A stretch of 64,000 bases of DNA from Roseibium marinum (GTDB taxonomy: Bacteria > Pseudomonadota > Alphaproteobacteria > Rhizobiales > Stappiaceae), in contig NZ_PPCN01000001.1 of NCBI RefSeq assembly GCF_002906165.1, positions 310,001 to 374,000 of the forward strand, in the 5' to 3' direction. The translations under genes were made by a program, and so were the position numbers. The first letter of the stretch is position 1. Every line of letters begins with the position of its first letter. Below the pieces are notes generated by a model, which searched no databases, was not told the origin of the DNA, and was given only the letters and a program-made list of their open reading frames with translations. This document shows positions 43,823-53,071 of this stretch, in pieces.

Positions 43823-45535
43823 TCAAGCCCGCCCACCAATATCGGGAAGATCGGCGTAATCCGAACAGTCGCGATGGCTTGCGGCCGGGTCTACCTTGAC
43901 GTCGACGACCACCGGGCCGCCGCGGCTGTGAGCCTCGCGCAAGGCATCGCCGATCTGATCCGCCTCGGTGACTGTAACGCCGGAGCCACCGAGGCCCTCG
44001 GCCACCTTGGTGAAATCGTGATCGTTGAAATCAACGCCGATGGCCTGATTCCCAAGGTTGTCGCGCACCATGCCGAGACCGGCGTTGTTGGCGACAACAT
44101 AGACCACGTCGAGACCGCGTTCCGCCGCCGTGGCGATCGCATCCATCGTCATGACGAAGCCGCCGTCACCGACCAGGCCGGTGACCCGTTTTTCCGGACA
44201 CACCACCTTGGCGCCGGTCGCCGCCGGCGTACTCCAGCCCATTCCGCCGATTCCGCCGGGTGCCACCAGTTGATGCGGATGGCGGAGCGGCAGACGCGAG
44301 GTGGCCCAGATCCGGTTGGTGCCCGCATCGAGTGTCAGGAGATCGTCTTTGGTGAGGAAATCGCCGAGCGCCCGCATGATGTCCGCGTAATGCACGGTAC
44401 CGGGACGTGTCTTGTATTCCGGCAGAACACCGTAGTCGTTGTCCGCCTTGATCTGGGCGATCCGGGCCTTGCGCCTGCTGATTGTGATCGCATCCTGCGC
44501 GGGCTTGGTCAGCAGATAGTCGAGAACGTCGGAGACGTCAGCGGTGACGGCCTGATCCACCGGCAGAACCCAGCCCGCGTGCAGAGGGTCGATGTCCACC
44601 TGGATTATGGTCTGGTCGCCGGGGCGGAGCATTTTCTCATCCCGGAACCGGGTGTATTCCGCGCCGAGGCTGCAGCCGAGAACCAGGATCACATCGGCTG
44701 CCTGCACCATGCGGTTGGCGGCCGCGGAAGCCCAGGTGCCCATCATGCCGACGGCGATGTCCGAGGTTTCGTCGATCGTGCCCTTGCCGTGATAGCTGGA
44801 CGTTACCGCGATCCCTTCACGGCTGGCGTACTCCTGCAGCTTCTCGCCCGACCGGCTCATGTAGATGCCGTTGCCCGCAATGATCACCGGAGACTTGGCG
44901 CTTGCCAGCGCCGTGACGATTTTTTCCAGGGCGGCCCAGTCCGGGACCATCGGCGTGTAACGCAGATAACCTTCGGTCGGATAAAGCTTCGCGCGCAGAT
45001 CGTCGGGTACTTCCTGCTTGATGATGTTGGTGCGCATGATCATCGCTGCCGGTCCCTGGCGCGGGGTCATGGCATGCTTTATGGCCATTTGCGTTCCGTA
45101 AATCGCCTCGGCCGGCGTCGTCGCGAGGGTTGCGTATTTGGTCATGGTCTTGAGGACGGCGAACGCGTCACCCGCACCGTAGTCTCCCGTCATCGTCTGA
45201 TAGACACCCTGCTGGGCGAAGCCGTCGTAGCAGGAGGTGTCTGTCATGATCACCATGGGCGAGGAGGAGAAATAGGCTTCCAGAATGCCGAAGGCGCCGG
45301 TCGTTGTCGCGAAAGGACCCTGTGCCATCAGAAGGCCGGGCTTGCCCGTCAGTTTGCCCGCCACCTGGGCCATGACCGAAGCCGACTGCTCGGTGCGCGC
45401 CAGGACAAGATCAAATTCGGACTGGCGGTCGTGAAAGGCCGGCAGCGACCAGGTGATGCCGAGACCGGGCAGCGTAAAGCCACGCGTGATGCCTGCCTCG
45501 ATGAACGTCGAGATCACGCCTTCATTCGTTCTCAT
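43823..45535 (-). CDS. ThDP-dependent enzyme, acetolactate-synthase-like
   Basis: 570 aa from the ATG at 45535 (GGAGGAAA upstream). PYR-domain Glu49 (ARTEQSASVMAQVAGKLTG), central domain, and ThDP motif GDGGFVMTMDAIATAAERGLDVVYVVANN. It is not a biosynthetic acetolactate synthase by context; substrate unknown. Flanked by two IclR regulators and 2 kb upstream of xsc, so probably a catabolic decarboxylase or lyase for a related carbon source. Confidence 0.88.
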   Translation of the reverse strand: MRTNEGVISTFIEAGITRGFTLPGLGITWSLPAFHDRQSEFDLVLARTEQSASVMAQVAGKLTGKPGLLMAQGPFATTTGAFGILEAYFSSSPMVIMTDTSCYDGFAQQGVYQTMTGDYGAGDAFAVLKTMTKYATLATTPAEAIYGTQMAIKHAMTPRQGPAAMIMRTNIIKQEVPDDLRAKLYPTEGYLRYTPMVPDWAALEKIVTALASAKSPVIIAGNGIYMSRSGEKLQEYASREGIAVTSSYHGKGTIDETSDIAVGMMGTWASAAANRMVQAADVILVLGCSLGAEYTRFRDEKMLRPGDQTIIQVDIDPLHAGWVLPVDQAVTADVSDVLDYLLTKPAQDAITISRRKARIAQIKADNDYGVLPEYKTRPGTVHYADIMRALGDFLTKDDLLTLDAGTNRIWATSRLPLRHPHQLVAPGGIGGMGWSTPAATGAKVVCPEKRVTGLVGDGGFVMTMDAIATAAERGLDVVYVVANNAGLGMVRDNLGNQAIGVDFNDHDFTKVAEGLGGSGVTVTEADQIGDALREAHSRGGPVVVDVKVDPAASHRDCSDYADLPDIGGRA

Positions 45536-45920
45536 TCCAGTTTCCTCCAACTTCACAGGCCAGCAGGGGCCCGTCAATGCTTGTTATTGCCATCAATTAA
45601 TTCTGCTATACGCAATTAGATTTTACAATAAGCATTTTTAAATTGAATGAAAATCTCCCGGGCAGGCGAAAGAAGCCCCTGTGCGGATGCGGGAAATTCG
45701 AGCTGAATGAGAGATGCTTGAAGCGCAAAACGCTTTAAGAGGTGTAGAGATTCAGGCGAAGGGGAGCTGAGAGGCAAGACGGAACGCATGCCTTCGGTCC
45801 TGCCAAAAGGCAGGGCGAAACCTGTCGCGGCGGTAGCGTTATCCGTGGCCTAGTGGTTTGATTCCAACATTTGAGCACGAGCCAAAAAGAAAACGCGTAT
45901 CAAATGTCAAACTCGATCCG
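45536..45920. other. Intergenic region upstream of the ThDP gene
   Basis: 385 bp, AT-rich near 45,590-45,660. It contains TTAATTCTGCTATA (45597-45610), the inverted repeat at 45717-45739, and a small hairpin CCTGCC / GGCAGG (45799-45814) that may help end the upstream IclR transcript. No gene seen. Confidence 0.5.
45717..45739. promoter_or_regulatory. Inverted repeat upstream of ThDP gene
   Basis: CTTgAAGCG-N5-CGCTTtAAG, arms matching at 8 of 9 positions, about 180 bp before the ATG at 45535. Candidate regulator-binding site. Confidence 0.45.
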
Positions 45921-46730
45921 CTAGAGCATGCCCCGGGCGACCATTTCGATCTTGCGGGTGACGCCCAAAAGACGTGGGGCGAGATCGTTCATGAGCCGGT
46001 CCGTGGTGATGATCGACCGCAGCCCGCCAACATTGACCGCATAGACCGGATAGCCGTCGGCACGACAGACGGCGGCTCCGGCGGAATTGGCCTCTGCGAT
46101 CCAGTCGCCACCACTGAGCGCGAAACCGTTTTCTGTGGCAAAGGCGATGGCTTTGCGCGCCGATTCTTCGATCGCGGGCCATTGCTCATCGCTATATCCC
46201 TGGCGGATCAACGCCAGGCGCTCTTCCCGCTCGGGACCCGGCAGCGCGGCGAGAAAGGCGCGGCCCATGCCGGTGCTGATCATCGGAATGCGCGAGCCGA
46301 CACCCAGCCGGATCGCCATGGACGCCGGCGTCCGGCAGGCTTCGATATAAATGATTTCGATGCCGCTCGGAGTGCCGAGATAAACGCTGGCATCGGCATA
46401 TTCCGCCAGTTCCTGCATGTAGGGACGGGCGATGTCGCGGATTTCCATCTGCGCCAGAACGTCATAGCCGAGCGTCAGAACCTCAGGCCCGAGCGAATAA
46501 CGGCCGGTGCCTTCATCGTAGTTGAGATATCCGAGCTCGGTCAGCGTGAAGGTCAGCCGTGAAACGGTGGCCTTGGGCAGTTTCACGCGCGCCGCGATCT
46601 CCGCATTGCCGACGGGACGATTGTCCGGTCCGAAAGCCTTGAGAACGGACAATCCTCGAGCCAGTCCTGAATTGACCCTGTAGTCTTTCTCCCCGCTGTC
46701 TTCAGAGGGGGCAGCTTTCCGTTTGACCAA
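45921..46730 (-). CDS. IclR-family transcriptional regulator
   Basis: 269 aa from a TTG at 46730; no in-frame ATG lies near and the SD is poor, so the start is uncertain. HTH region LARGLSVLKAFGPDNRPVGNAEIAARVKLPKATVSRLTFTLTELGYL; effector domain after ~95. Upstream of the 43823-45535 ThDP gene in the same orientation; likely its regulator. Confidence 0.88.
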   Translation of the reverse strand: MVKRKAAPSEDSGEKDYRVNSGLARGLSVLKAFGPDNRPVGNAEIAARVKLPKATVSRLTFTLTELGYLNYDEGTGRYSLGPEVLTLGYDVLAQMEIRDIARPYMQELAEYADASVYLGTPSGIEIIYIEACRTPASMAIRLGVGSRIPMISTGMGRAFLAALPGPEREERLALIRQGYSDEQWPAIEESARKAIAFATENGFALSGGDWIAEANSAGAAVCRADGYPVYAVNVGGLRSIITTDRLMNDLAPRLLGVTRKIEMVARGML

Positions 46731-47017
46731 TTCGACACCTGTCCAGCGCTAGTTGGAAATCATCAACACACAAACTCTCACCTATGGGGAATAGCGAAAA
46801 CAGTCCGGTCTCCACAAGCGGAAATCATGAAACGGCGGTCAATTCCCTGAAAACCTGGGCCGTGTGGACGAATTGGAGATGCAACTCCCGGACCTTCGGG
46901 TGAGACAAGAGGCTTCGATCTGACGCGAAAAAATCCCGCCGATACGCTCCGCGGTTCTTTCCCCGTCATCTCTCGCCTCTTTTTTCACGAAATGCGCCTC
47001 CAAGTCGTCCACACAGC

Positions 47018-47956
47018 CTAGACATCTGACAGGCAGTGCCGTTCCGCGATCTCACAGTAAAGATTGACGGTTTCCCGGATCCCCTCGACCAGGGGCCGTT
47101 CCTGGAAATCACCGATGATCTCTTTGAGCGCGGAGGTATCGAACCCGTCACTCGGCGAGACGCGAAGGATGTCCGCGCAACTCACCGCCGCTTGGGGAAC
47201 GACCTCTTTGATCGCGGCGACAACATCGTCTGTGGAATGAACGGTATCCGTGACATCCGACAGCAAGGCCCCATCCCAGGACGACACGGCGGCACGGACG
47301 AAGACATCCGCCACGTCGGCGGCATACTGGAAACAGCTGCGGGTTGTGAAAGGGATCTCATAAGATTTGCCAAGGGCAGCCGCCTCGATGGCCCTCGTGA
47401 TGGCTGAAGTTTCCCCGTCATCACGACCGACACCGAAAACGACATACGGCCTTAGCCCCAGACTTGGCAGCTTGTGGTCTTCCCAGTAGATCCGGGCGAT
47501 CTCCTCATCGGTCTTCTTGAACACACCGTAGAAATTCGAAGGTGCATTCGCCTTACCGCGCGGCTTGGCCGCGATGGAACTGGTGTAGATGATCCGGTCG
47601 ATGCCGTGCTTGCCGGCAGCTTCGAAGATATTGATATGACCGCCGATATTGATCGCCGCTCCGAGCGCCGGGTTAGCCCGGCACTGCGGGATCTGCAAGG
47701 CCGCCAGATGAATGATGCCAGTCGGGCGCGTCTCCGCGATCTGGGTATTCAGCGTCTCGGCATCCCTGACATCGCAGATACGGAAATCGATCAGGTCCCT
47801 GGGCAGATCGGGTTTCAGGAGTTCCAGCCGGCGGTGATCGTCGCTGATATCCGTCGCGACCACCTGGATACCCCGGTCGATCAGCCTTGAAATGATCCAG
47901 GAACCGAGAAACCCCGTCGCGCCCGTAATGAAGATCTTTTCCGTCGAAGGGGTCAT
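47018..47956 (-). CDS. NAD-dependent epimerase/dehydratase
   Basis: 312 aa extended SDR. Cofactor motif FITGATGFLGSWII, then IIHLAA, a serine in IIYTSSIAA and catalytic YGVFK. Likely acts on a sugar or sugar acid. A sequence matching the operators near the LacI-type regulator at 50213 lies 150 bp upstream, linking it to that regulon. Separated from the ThDP gene by a terminator. Confidence 0.88.
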   Translation of the reverse strand: MTPSTEKIFITGATGFLGSWIISRLIDRGIQVVATDISDDHRRLELLKPDLPRDLIDFRICDVRDAETLNTQIAETRPTGIIHLAALQIPQCRANPALGAAINIGGHINIFEAAGKHGIDRIIYTSSIAAKPRGKANAPSNFYGVFKKTDEEIARIYWEDHKLPSLGLRPYVVFGVGRDDGETSAITRAIEAAALGKSYEIPFTTRSCFQYAADVADVFVRAAVSSWDGALLSDVTDTVHSTDDVVAAIKEVVPQAAVSCADILRVSPSDGFDTSALKEIIGDFQERPLVEGIRETVNLYCEIAERHCLSDV

Positions 47957-48103
47957 TTCCTACCTCGCATACCACCAGGATTCAGCGGCCTCCTCCCGCC
48001 GATCTTCATCAACGCAAAGCCTCTTTGGTTTCTTTCGGCAAACCCTGTCGCTTGCCCTCCGCCGATGCGAATTTCTATTTTTAAAACACTATTTCAAAAA
48101 GTA

Positions 48104-48122
48104 TTGCAAGCGATATCGGCAA
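48104..48122. promoter_or_regulatory. LacI-type operator candidate before the epimerase
   Basis: TTGCAAGCGATATCGGCAA. The core TGCAAGCGAT is identical to the reverse strand of the site at 50166-50179. Confidence 0.55.
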
Positions 48123-48254
48123 TCCCGTATTCCACTGCCTACACGTGTGAAAACCGGTTGCAACGGAGAATGAGGCGGCGTTTTCTCAGAATCGAGGGGA
48201 TGAAAACACATGATCAATCGACTGAAGACGCAAGGGCAGACAGGTGAAAGCGCA

Positions 48255-48297
48255 TTAAAAGCAGCAGGCGCCAGACCGGATAGACCGGCCTGACGCC
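48255..48297 (-). terminator. Rho-independent terminator of the ThDP gene
   Basis: 13-bp stem (two G-U pairs) GGCGCCAGACCGG / CCGGCCTGACGCC with a 5-nt loop, followed on the minus strand by TGCTGCTTTTAA; 56 bp after the stop at 48353. Confidence 0.7.
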
Positions 48298-48352
48298 CAA
48301 GGGTGTCATTTCAGGACGGCAAGCCCGTTTTGACTTGCCGGATACGCATGAG

Positions 48353-50050
48353 TCAGGCCGCCGATGGCTCCCAGGCTTCCGGCGCGCGCGGGTGAATATC
48401 CGTCACCACATCGATCAAGACAGGCTTGCGTGCCGCGATGGCGTCTTTCAAGACAGGACCGAGTTCAGCCTGGTCCTCCACGCGAATGCCCTCGACACCG
48501 AAATCGCGCGCCACGGCGGCGAAATCCGTCGGCCCGAAGCGGTTGATCTCCGCCGGATTTCCACCCTCGCGTCCCGCGTAGAAGGAGGCCACCTTGGGTG
48601 TGCCCTGGCCGAATCCGGAATTGTTGTTGATGACGGTCACGACCGGGAGGTTCCAGCGTTTCTGGGTCTCCAGCTCCGTCAGATGATAGTAGAAGGCACC
48701 ATCGCCTGAGAAGCAGACCACCGGACGGTCCGGTGCGCCGCACTGTGCCCCGAGCGCTGCCGGAAAAGCCCACCCCAGGGAACCGGCCGCGCGCAGGTAG
48801 CTCTGACCCGCATGCGGCAGATCGAGCATTGTCGCCGTCCAGATGCCGGAATAGCCCGTGTCCGCGACCAGAACCCCGTTCTTGGGAAGCGCTTCGGAGA
48901 TTTCCCGGCACAGCCGTTCGACGCGGATCGGCGCGGCGTTCGATTGGCTGAGCGGTTCCATATCCGCCCGCCATGCGCCGACAACCTCGGCGACGTGGTT
49001 GGCCCAGTTCAACCACTCCGGACGAGCAATGTTTTTTTCGGCCAGGTCCGCCAGCGCCTGGCGCGGACAGCCCCAGACACCAGTGACATCCGGGTAGTTC
49101 CGGCCGATTTCCTGACCATCGAGATCGATCTGGACGATCGGCGTTCCCTGGGCCGGAACCTTGTAGTTGTTGGTCGGCTGATCGCCGGCATGACACCCAA
49201 CGAAAATGACCAGATCAGCCTCATGGACCAGCCGGTTTCCGGGAGGGGCCGAATAGGTGCCGACTGTACCGATGTGACGTGGATGGGTTGTCGGGATAAT
49301 TGTCCGTCCACCCAGAGAGGTTGCCACCGGAATGTTCAGTTGTTCCGCGAAGGCAAGCACTTCCTCATAAGCCTCGGCTTGGATGGCTCCCGTGCCGACC
49401 ACCAGCACCGGCCGCTCGGATTGCGAAAGACGGCTGGCAGCCTCCGCGATCGCACGCGGCGTCGCCAGAGGACGATCCACGGGTAGACGGCCCAGCGCGG
49501 CGGGGGGAAGGTTCGGATTTGTCACTTCGCCCTTCTCGATGATCTCGCCTCCGAGGCCATTCAGGTCGAGATGCACCGGACGGGGCGAACAGTCAGTGGC
49601 CTGGCGGAAAGCCTGAGCCAGCAGATGAGGCAGTTCGCGCGCCTCGGCCACGTCCATCGAGGCCTTGGTCACGGAGGCGTAAAGCGGCGTATGGGGTACT
49701 TCCTGATAGGCGTTGCGATAGCGCAGCATCGGTTCCTTGCGGCCCGTCAGCGCCACGACCGGCGCGCGGTGAAGATAGGCATCCTGCAGACCGGCCGCGA
49801 GATTGGCCGCGCCGACCGACTGCGCCATGCAGACGCCCACGCGGCCACTCACCCGCGCATAGCCATCGGCCATATAAGCCGCGGACTTCTCGGAGTGCGT
49901 GAGGATACGCTTGATCCCCAACTCCTCCATTTCGACAAGCGTCGGCCGCAAGATCGCGTCCATGAAGAAAACATGGCTGACCCCCAGTTGCTTGAAGGAT
50001 TCGGCGATATAGCGCGCGCCATTCTTGGGCGCTGAACGGTTCTTTGTCAT
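48353..50050 (-). CDS. ThDP-dependent enzyme, third in the window
   Basis: 565 aa. Catalytic Glu54 (THSEKSAAYMADGYARVSGRVGVCMAQ); ThDP motif GDGAFYYHLTELETQKRWNLPVVTVINNN. Acetolactate-synthase/benzoylformate-decarboxylase superfamily; substrate unknown. Divergent from the LacI-type regulator with operator candidates between them. GGGAGG precedes the ATG (minus strand). Grouped by operator with the epimerase, so perhaps sugar-acid catabolism. Confidence 0.88.
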   Translation of the reverse strand: MTKNRSAPKNGARYIAESFKQLGVSHVFFMDAILRPTLVEMEELGIKRILTHSEKSAAYMADGYARVSGRVGVCMAQSVGAANLAAGLQDAYLHRAPVVALTGRKEPMLRYRNAYQEVPHTPLYASVTKASMDVAEARELPHLLAQAFRQATDCSPRPVHLDLNGLGGEIIEKGEVTNPNLPPAALGRLPVDRPLATPRAIAEAASRLSQSERPVLVVGTGAIQAEAYEEVLAFAEQLNIPVATSLGGRTIIPTTHPRHIGTVGTYSAPPGNRLVHEADLVIFVGCHAGDQPTNNYKVPAQGTPIVQIDLDGQEIGRNYPDVTGVWGCPRQALADLAEKNIARPEWLNWANHVAEVVGAWRADMEPLSQSNAAPIRVERLCREISEALPKNGVLVADTGYSGIWTATMLDLPHAGQSYLRAAGSLGWAFPAALGAQCGAPDRPVVCFSGDGAFYYHLTELETQKRWNLPVVTVINNNSGFGQGTPKVASFYAGREGGNPAEINRFGPTDFAAVARDFGVEGIRVEDQAELGPVLKDAIAARKPVLIDVVTDIHPRAPEAWEPSAA

Positions 50051-50077
50051 GCGGGACCTCCCGATCTGTGTAATTTA

Positions 50078-50091
50078 TGTAAGCGCTTTCA
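50078..50091. promoter_or_regulatory. LacI-family operator candidate 1
   Basis: TGTAAGCGCTTTCA fits the LacI/CcpA-type pattern TGWAARCGYTWNCW at every position, 28 bp before the ThDP gene start. Confidence 0.65.
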
Positions 50092-50165
50092 TTTGGGTTG
50101 ATTTCACATTTCTCCCCTGTTTTCAATTAATTTTTCATTTTTGAAATCAAATTCCAATTCAATTT

Positions 50166-50179
50166 TGAAATCGCTTGCA
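50166..50179. promoter_or_regulatory. LacI-family operator candidate 2
   Basis: TGAAATCGCTTGCA, one mismatch from the same pattern, in front of the LacI-type gene. This argues that the protein starts after this point. Confidence 0.6.
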
Positions 50180-50212
50180 GAAAATTTGTACAGGCCATAT
50201 GTTCACCTGAAC

Positions 50213-51268
50213 ATGCTCAGGCAACTGGAAGGCCGATCGCGCGTGCCCCAACAGGAAAAGACACACACTCCGCCCCGGAAGGTCCGGATGGAAGAGGTCG
50301 CCAAGGTCGCCGGCGTCTCGCTCGCCACCGTTTCGCGGGCGCTGCGGACACCTGAGGCCGTGTCACCGAAACTGCGCACGCGCATCGAGGAGGTGTCGCG
50401 GCGGCTCGGTTATGCGCCCAACCGGATCGCCGGCAGCCTCGCGGGAGCGCGCACGCCCCTGATCGGCGTTATCGTTCCCAGCCTGACCAATTCCTTCTTC
50501 GCGGGCACGCTGGAACAGATGACCACGCTGTTCGAGGCCAAGGGCTACCAGTTGATGATCGGTCAGCACGGATACGACACGGACCGCGAGGAGCGGATCG
50601 TCGCGGCCTTTGCCAGCTGGAACCCCTCCGCCCTGGTCGTGACCGGACGTGCCCACACGAGGAATACCCTCAACACCCTGTCCTCATCAGCCTGCCCGGT
50701 CGTGGAGATGTGGGATCACGGTGAGCGCCCGCTCGATTCCGGCATCGGCTTTTCCAACCGGGCCGCCGGTAAACTGGCCGCGCGGTTTTTCGCCGAACAG
50801 GGCATCGCCAAGGCGGCGTTCGTCGGTGCGATCCTGGACAAGGATGATCGCGCCCGGGCGAGGGCGGAAGGGTTCAGGCAGGAATTCCTGCACCTCACGA
50901 GGTTCGAACCCTTGATTGTCACCGCGAATAACCGCGAGCTGGGCGAAGGCGGATCTGCTCTTAAACGTGTCCTGGGGCAGCAGCCGGAGACCTCCGCCAT
51001 TGCCTTTTCCGGAGACATGCTCGCCGTCGGCGCCATGTTCGAGGCTGACCGGATAGGCCTTTCCATCCCCGGCGATCTCAAGATCCTGGGCTATGGCGAT
51101 CTCGACATCGCTCGCAACACAAATCCCCGGCTGACCACCATCCGGCCGCCGCACAACGCGATCGGTGAGGCCGTGGTTCGTCATGTTCTGGAAAGGCTCG
51201 AAGCCCCGGACACGCCGAGCGTCAACCTGGATCTCGGGGTCAAGCTGATCCTGCGGGAGACCGTTTGA
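50213..51268 (+). CDS. LacI-family regulator, GntR (gluconate)-like
   Basis: 351 aa from ATG 50213; ATG 50288 is an alternative, and a TTG at 50141 would place an operator inside the gene. HTH MEEVAKVAGVSLATVSRALRTPEAVSPKLR; the periplasmic-binding-like domain starts at GVIVPSLTNSFFAGTLEQM. Closest by eye to the E. coli gluconate repressor. Divergent from the ThDP gene and followed by a dehydrogenase/SDR pair. Confidence 0.92.
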   Translation: MLRQLEGRSRVPQQEKTHTPPRKVRMEEVAKVAGVSLATVSRALRTPEAVSPKLRTRIEEVSRRLGYAPNRIAGSLAGARTPLIGVIVPSLTNSFFAGTLEQMTTLFEAKGYQLMIGQHGYDTDREERIVAAFASWNPSALVVTGRAHTRNTLNTLSSSACPVVEMWDHGERPLDSGIGFSNRAAGKLAARFFAEQGIAKAAFVGAILDKDDRARARAEGFRQEFLHLTRFEPLIVTANNRELGEGGSALKRVLGQQPETSAIAFSGDMLAVGAMFEADRIGLSIPGDLKILGYGDLDIARNTNPRLTTIRPPHNAIGEAVVRHVLERLEAPDTPSVNLDLGVKLILRETV

Positions 51269-51294
51269 GGGAATAACATCATGGGAGGAAGACA

Positions 51295-52245
51295 TTGGAG
51301 ATCCAGCGCGTTGCCGTAATCGGTGCGGGCACCATGGGCCATGCGCTGGCCCTCGTTCACGCCTTGGGCGGCTGCCGGGTAAATCTATTCGACAGCAACC
51401 CGGATGTGCTGAACGGCGCACCTGCAATGATCCGGGCTGCCTGCGCCACACTTCGTGAGGCGGAGGCAATCACGGCAGGACAAGAACACGATGCACTCGG
51501 CAGGATCGCTCCAGCCGGGACACTGGCCGAGGCTGTCCGGGACGCGGACCTGATCGTTGAGGCCGTTGTCGAGAAGGCCGGAATAAAACGGGGCGTCTTC
51601 GCCGAAATCGACCGGTTCGCGCCAGCCATGGCCATCCTCGCCAGCAACACGTCCTATCTCGACATCTTCCCGCTGATCCCGGAGGCCCGGCAAGCTCGTG
51701 CGGCGATCGCGCATTGGTACACTCCGCCCTACATCGTCGACCTTGTCGACCTCGCTCCGGGACCTCACACGGATGAAGAGATCATCCCGGCGCTGAAGGC
51801 GCTTTACGAAGGCTTCGGCAAGGCGCCGCAGGTGTTCAAGCATCTTGTGCCCGGCTACATCGCCAACCGGTTGCAGGCTGCGCTTAATCTCGAATGCCTG
51901 CGCATGATCGACGAATTCGGCGTTTCGGCGCAAGACATCGATTTTTCGATCCGCCACGGTTTGACCGAACGCCTCGCCGTTCTCGGGCACATGCGCAAGA
52001 TGGATTACACCGGACTGGAAATGGTGCGCAACGGTATCGCCGGCGGCACCTATCAGCCGCCCCGGAACACGGGCGAAAGTCCGGTCCTCGACCGGTTGAT
52101 CGAGGCCGGGCGCGGCGGTGTCCGCTCTGGCGCCGGTTTCTACGACTACGGCGGCGCGTCCGCCGAAGAGCTGTTCCAGGAACGCGATCTACGACTTCTG
52201 CGGCTCAAGACACAACTTCAAGCACTCATGGGGGAGGAACAATGA
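51295..52245 (+). CDS. 3-hydroxyacyl-CoA dehydrogenase-family protein
   Basis: 316 aa from a TTG at 51295 with GGAGGAAG upstream; no in-frame ATG is nearby. NAD site VAVIGAGTMGHALALVHALGG, then ASNTSYLDIF and a C-terminal helical domain. Family members include hydroxybutyryl-CoA dehydrogenases and L-gulonate/carnitine dehydrogenases; the absence of thiolase genes here and the LacI regulator favour a hydroxy-acid substrate. Overlaps the next SDR gene (ATGA). Confidence 0.88.
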   Translation: MEIQRVAVIGAGTMGHALALVHALGGCRVNLFDSNPDVLNGAPAMIRAACATLREAEAITAGQEHDALGRIAPAGTLAEAVRDADLIVEAVVEKAGIKRGVFAEIDRFAPAMAILASNTSYLDIFPLIPEARQARAAIAHWYTPPYIVDLVDLAPGPHTDEEIIPALKALYEGFGKAPQVFKHLVPGYIANRLQAALNLECLRMIDEFGVSAQDIDFSIRHGLTERLAVLGHMRKMDYTGLEMVRNGIAGGTYQPPRNTGESPVLDRLIEAGRGGVRSGAGFYDYGGASAEELFQERDLRLLRLKTQLQALMGEEQ

Positions 52246-53003
52246 TCCATGCTGATCTGACAGGAAAACGCGCTTTGGTGACGGGCGGTGCCTCGGGCAT
52301 CGGGCTTGCCTGCGCGACAATGATGGCGGAGATGGGCGCAACGGTTGCCATCAACCATCTGGAGGACGACCCGATCGGTCCGGCGAAGGTGGCCGAGCTC
52401 ACGGAAAAGGGGCTCAAGGTCCTCTCCGCACCCGGCAACGTCTCTGTTCCGGGCAACGCCGAAGCCATGGTCACGGCCGCCGTCGCGCAAATGAGCGGGC
52501 TGGACTATCTGATCAACAATGCCGGCACCGCCGGCACCCATGACAAGATCCCGCCTTCCGAACTCGACAAGATGACAGAGGATTTCTGGCGGCTCCTTCT
52601 GGGAACCAACCTGATCGGCCCGTTCAGATGCGCCCATGCGGCAGCCGGAGCCCTGAAGGAAAGCCGGGGCGCGATCGTCAACATGGCATCGATCGCCGGC
52701 ATCGGGCAGCAGGGCAGCTCAATCGCCTATGCGGCAAGCAAATCCGGACTGGTGAGCCTGACCCGCAGTCTGGCGCGCGGGCTCGCGCCCGAGGTCCGGG
52801 TCAACGCGGTGGCGCCGGGACAGACGAAAACCCCCTGGACGGAGGACTGGCCGGAGGAGCGCAAGCAGTGGGCCCGGGATCAGGCGGTTCTGAAACGCCG
52901 GTCCTCTCCCGAGGATATCGCCGAGGCGGTGCTTTATCTCTGCGCCGGGGCCGCCATGGTGACCGGTCACGTTCTGGTCGTCGACGGCGGCATGACCCTT
53001 TGA
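52242..53003 (+). CDS. SDR-family oxidoreductase
   Basis: 253 aa. Cofactor motif LVTGGASGIG, NNAG, catalytic SIAYAASKSG, C-terminal GHVLVVDGGMTL. GGGGGAGG precedes the ATG at 52242, which overlaps the previous stop. Works with the preceding dehydrogenase in an unidentified hydroxy-acid or sugar pathway. Confidence 0.9.
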   Translation: MIHADLTGKRALVTGGASGIGLACATMMAEMGATVAINHLEDDPIGPAKVAELTEKGLKVLSAPGNVSVPGNAEAMVTAAVAQMSGLDYLINNAGTAGTHDKIPPSELDKMTEDFWRLLLGTNLIGPFRCAHAAAGALKESRGAIVNMASIAGIGQQGSSIAYAASKSGLVSLTRSLARGLAPEVRVNAVAPGQTKTPWTEDWPEERKQWARDQAVLKRRSSPEDIAEAVLYLCAGAAMVTGHVLVVDGGMTL

Positions 53004-53005
53004 AC

Positions 53006-53032
53006 AAAAAAAGCCGGGGCGGACGCCCCGGC
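53006..53032 (-). terminator. Rho-independent terminator of the acyl-CoA dehydrogenase operon
   Basis: Stem GCCGGGGC / GCCCCGGC with a 4-nt loop and a seven-T tail on the minus strand. It lies between convergent genes. Confidence 0.85.
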
Positions 53033-53071
53033 AAGTCACGGTTCTCTCTGGGAAGAGCTTCTTAAACTCTG

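Larger units (their letters stand above)
47957..48352. other. Intergenic region upstream of the epimerase
   Basis: 396 bp. Holds a LacI-type operator candidate (48104-48122), an AT-rich stretch (48070-48105) likely to be the epimerase promoter, and the terminator of the 48353-50050 gene (48255-48297). No gene seen. Confidence 0.6.

Noticed and set aside
50141-50212. TTG start giving a longer LacI-type protein
   Set aside because: It would place a LacI-type operator within the coding region and adds an N terminus unlike the family.
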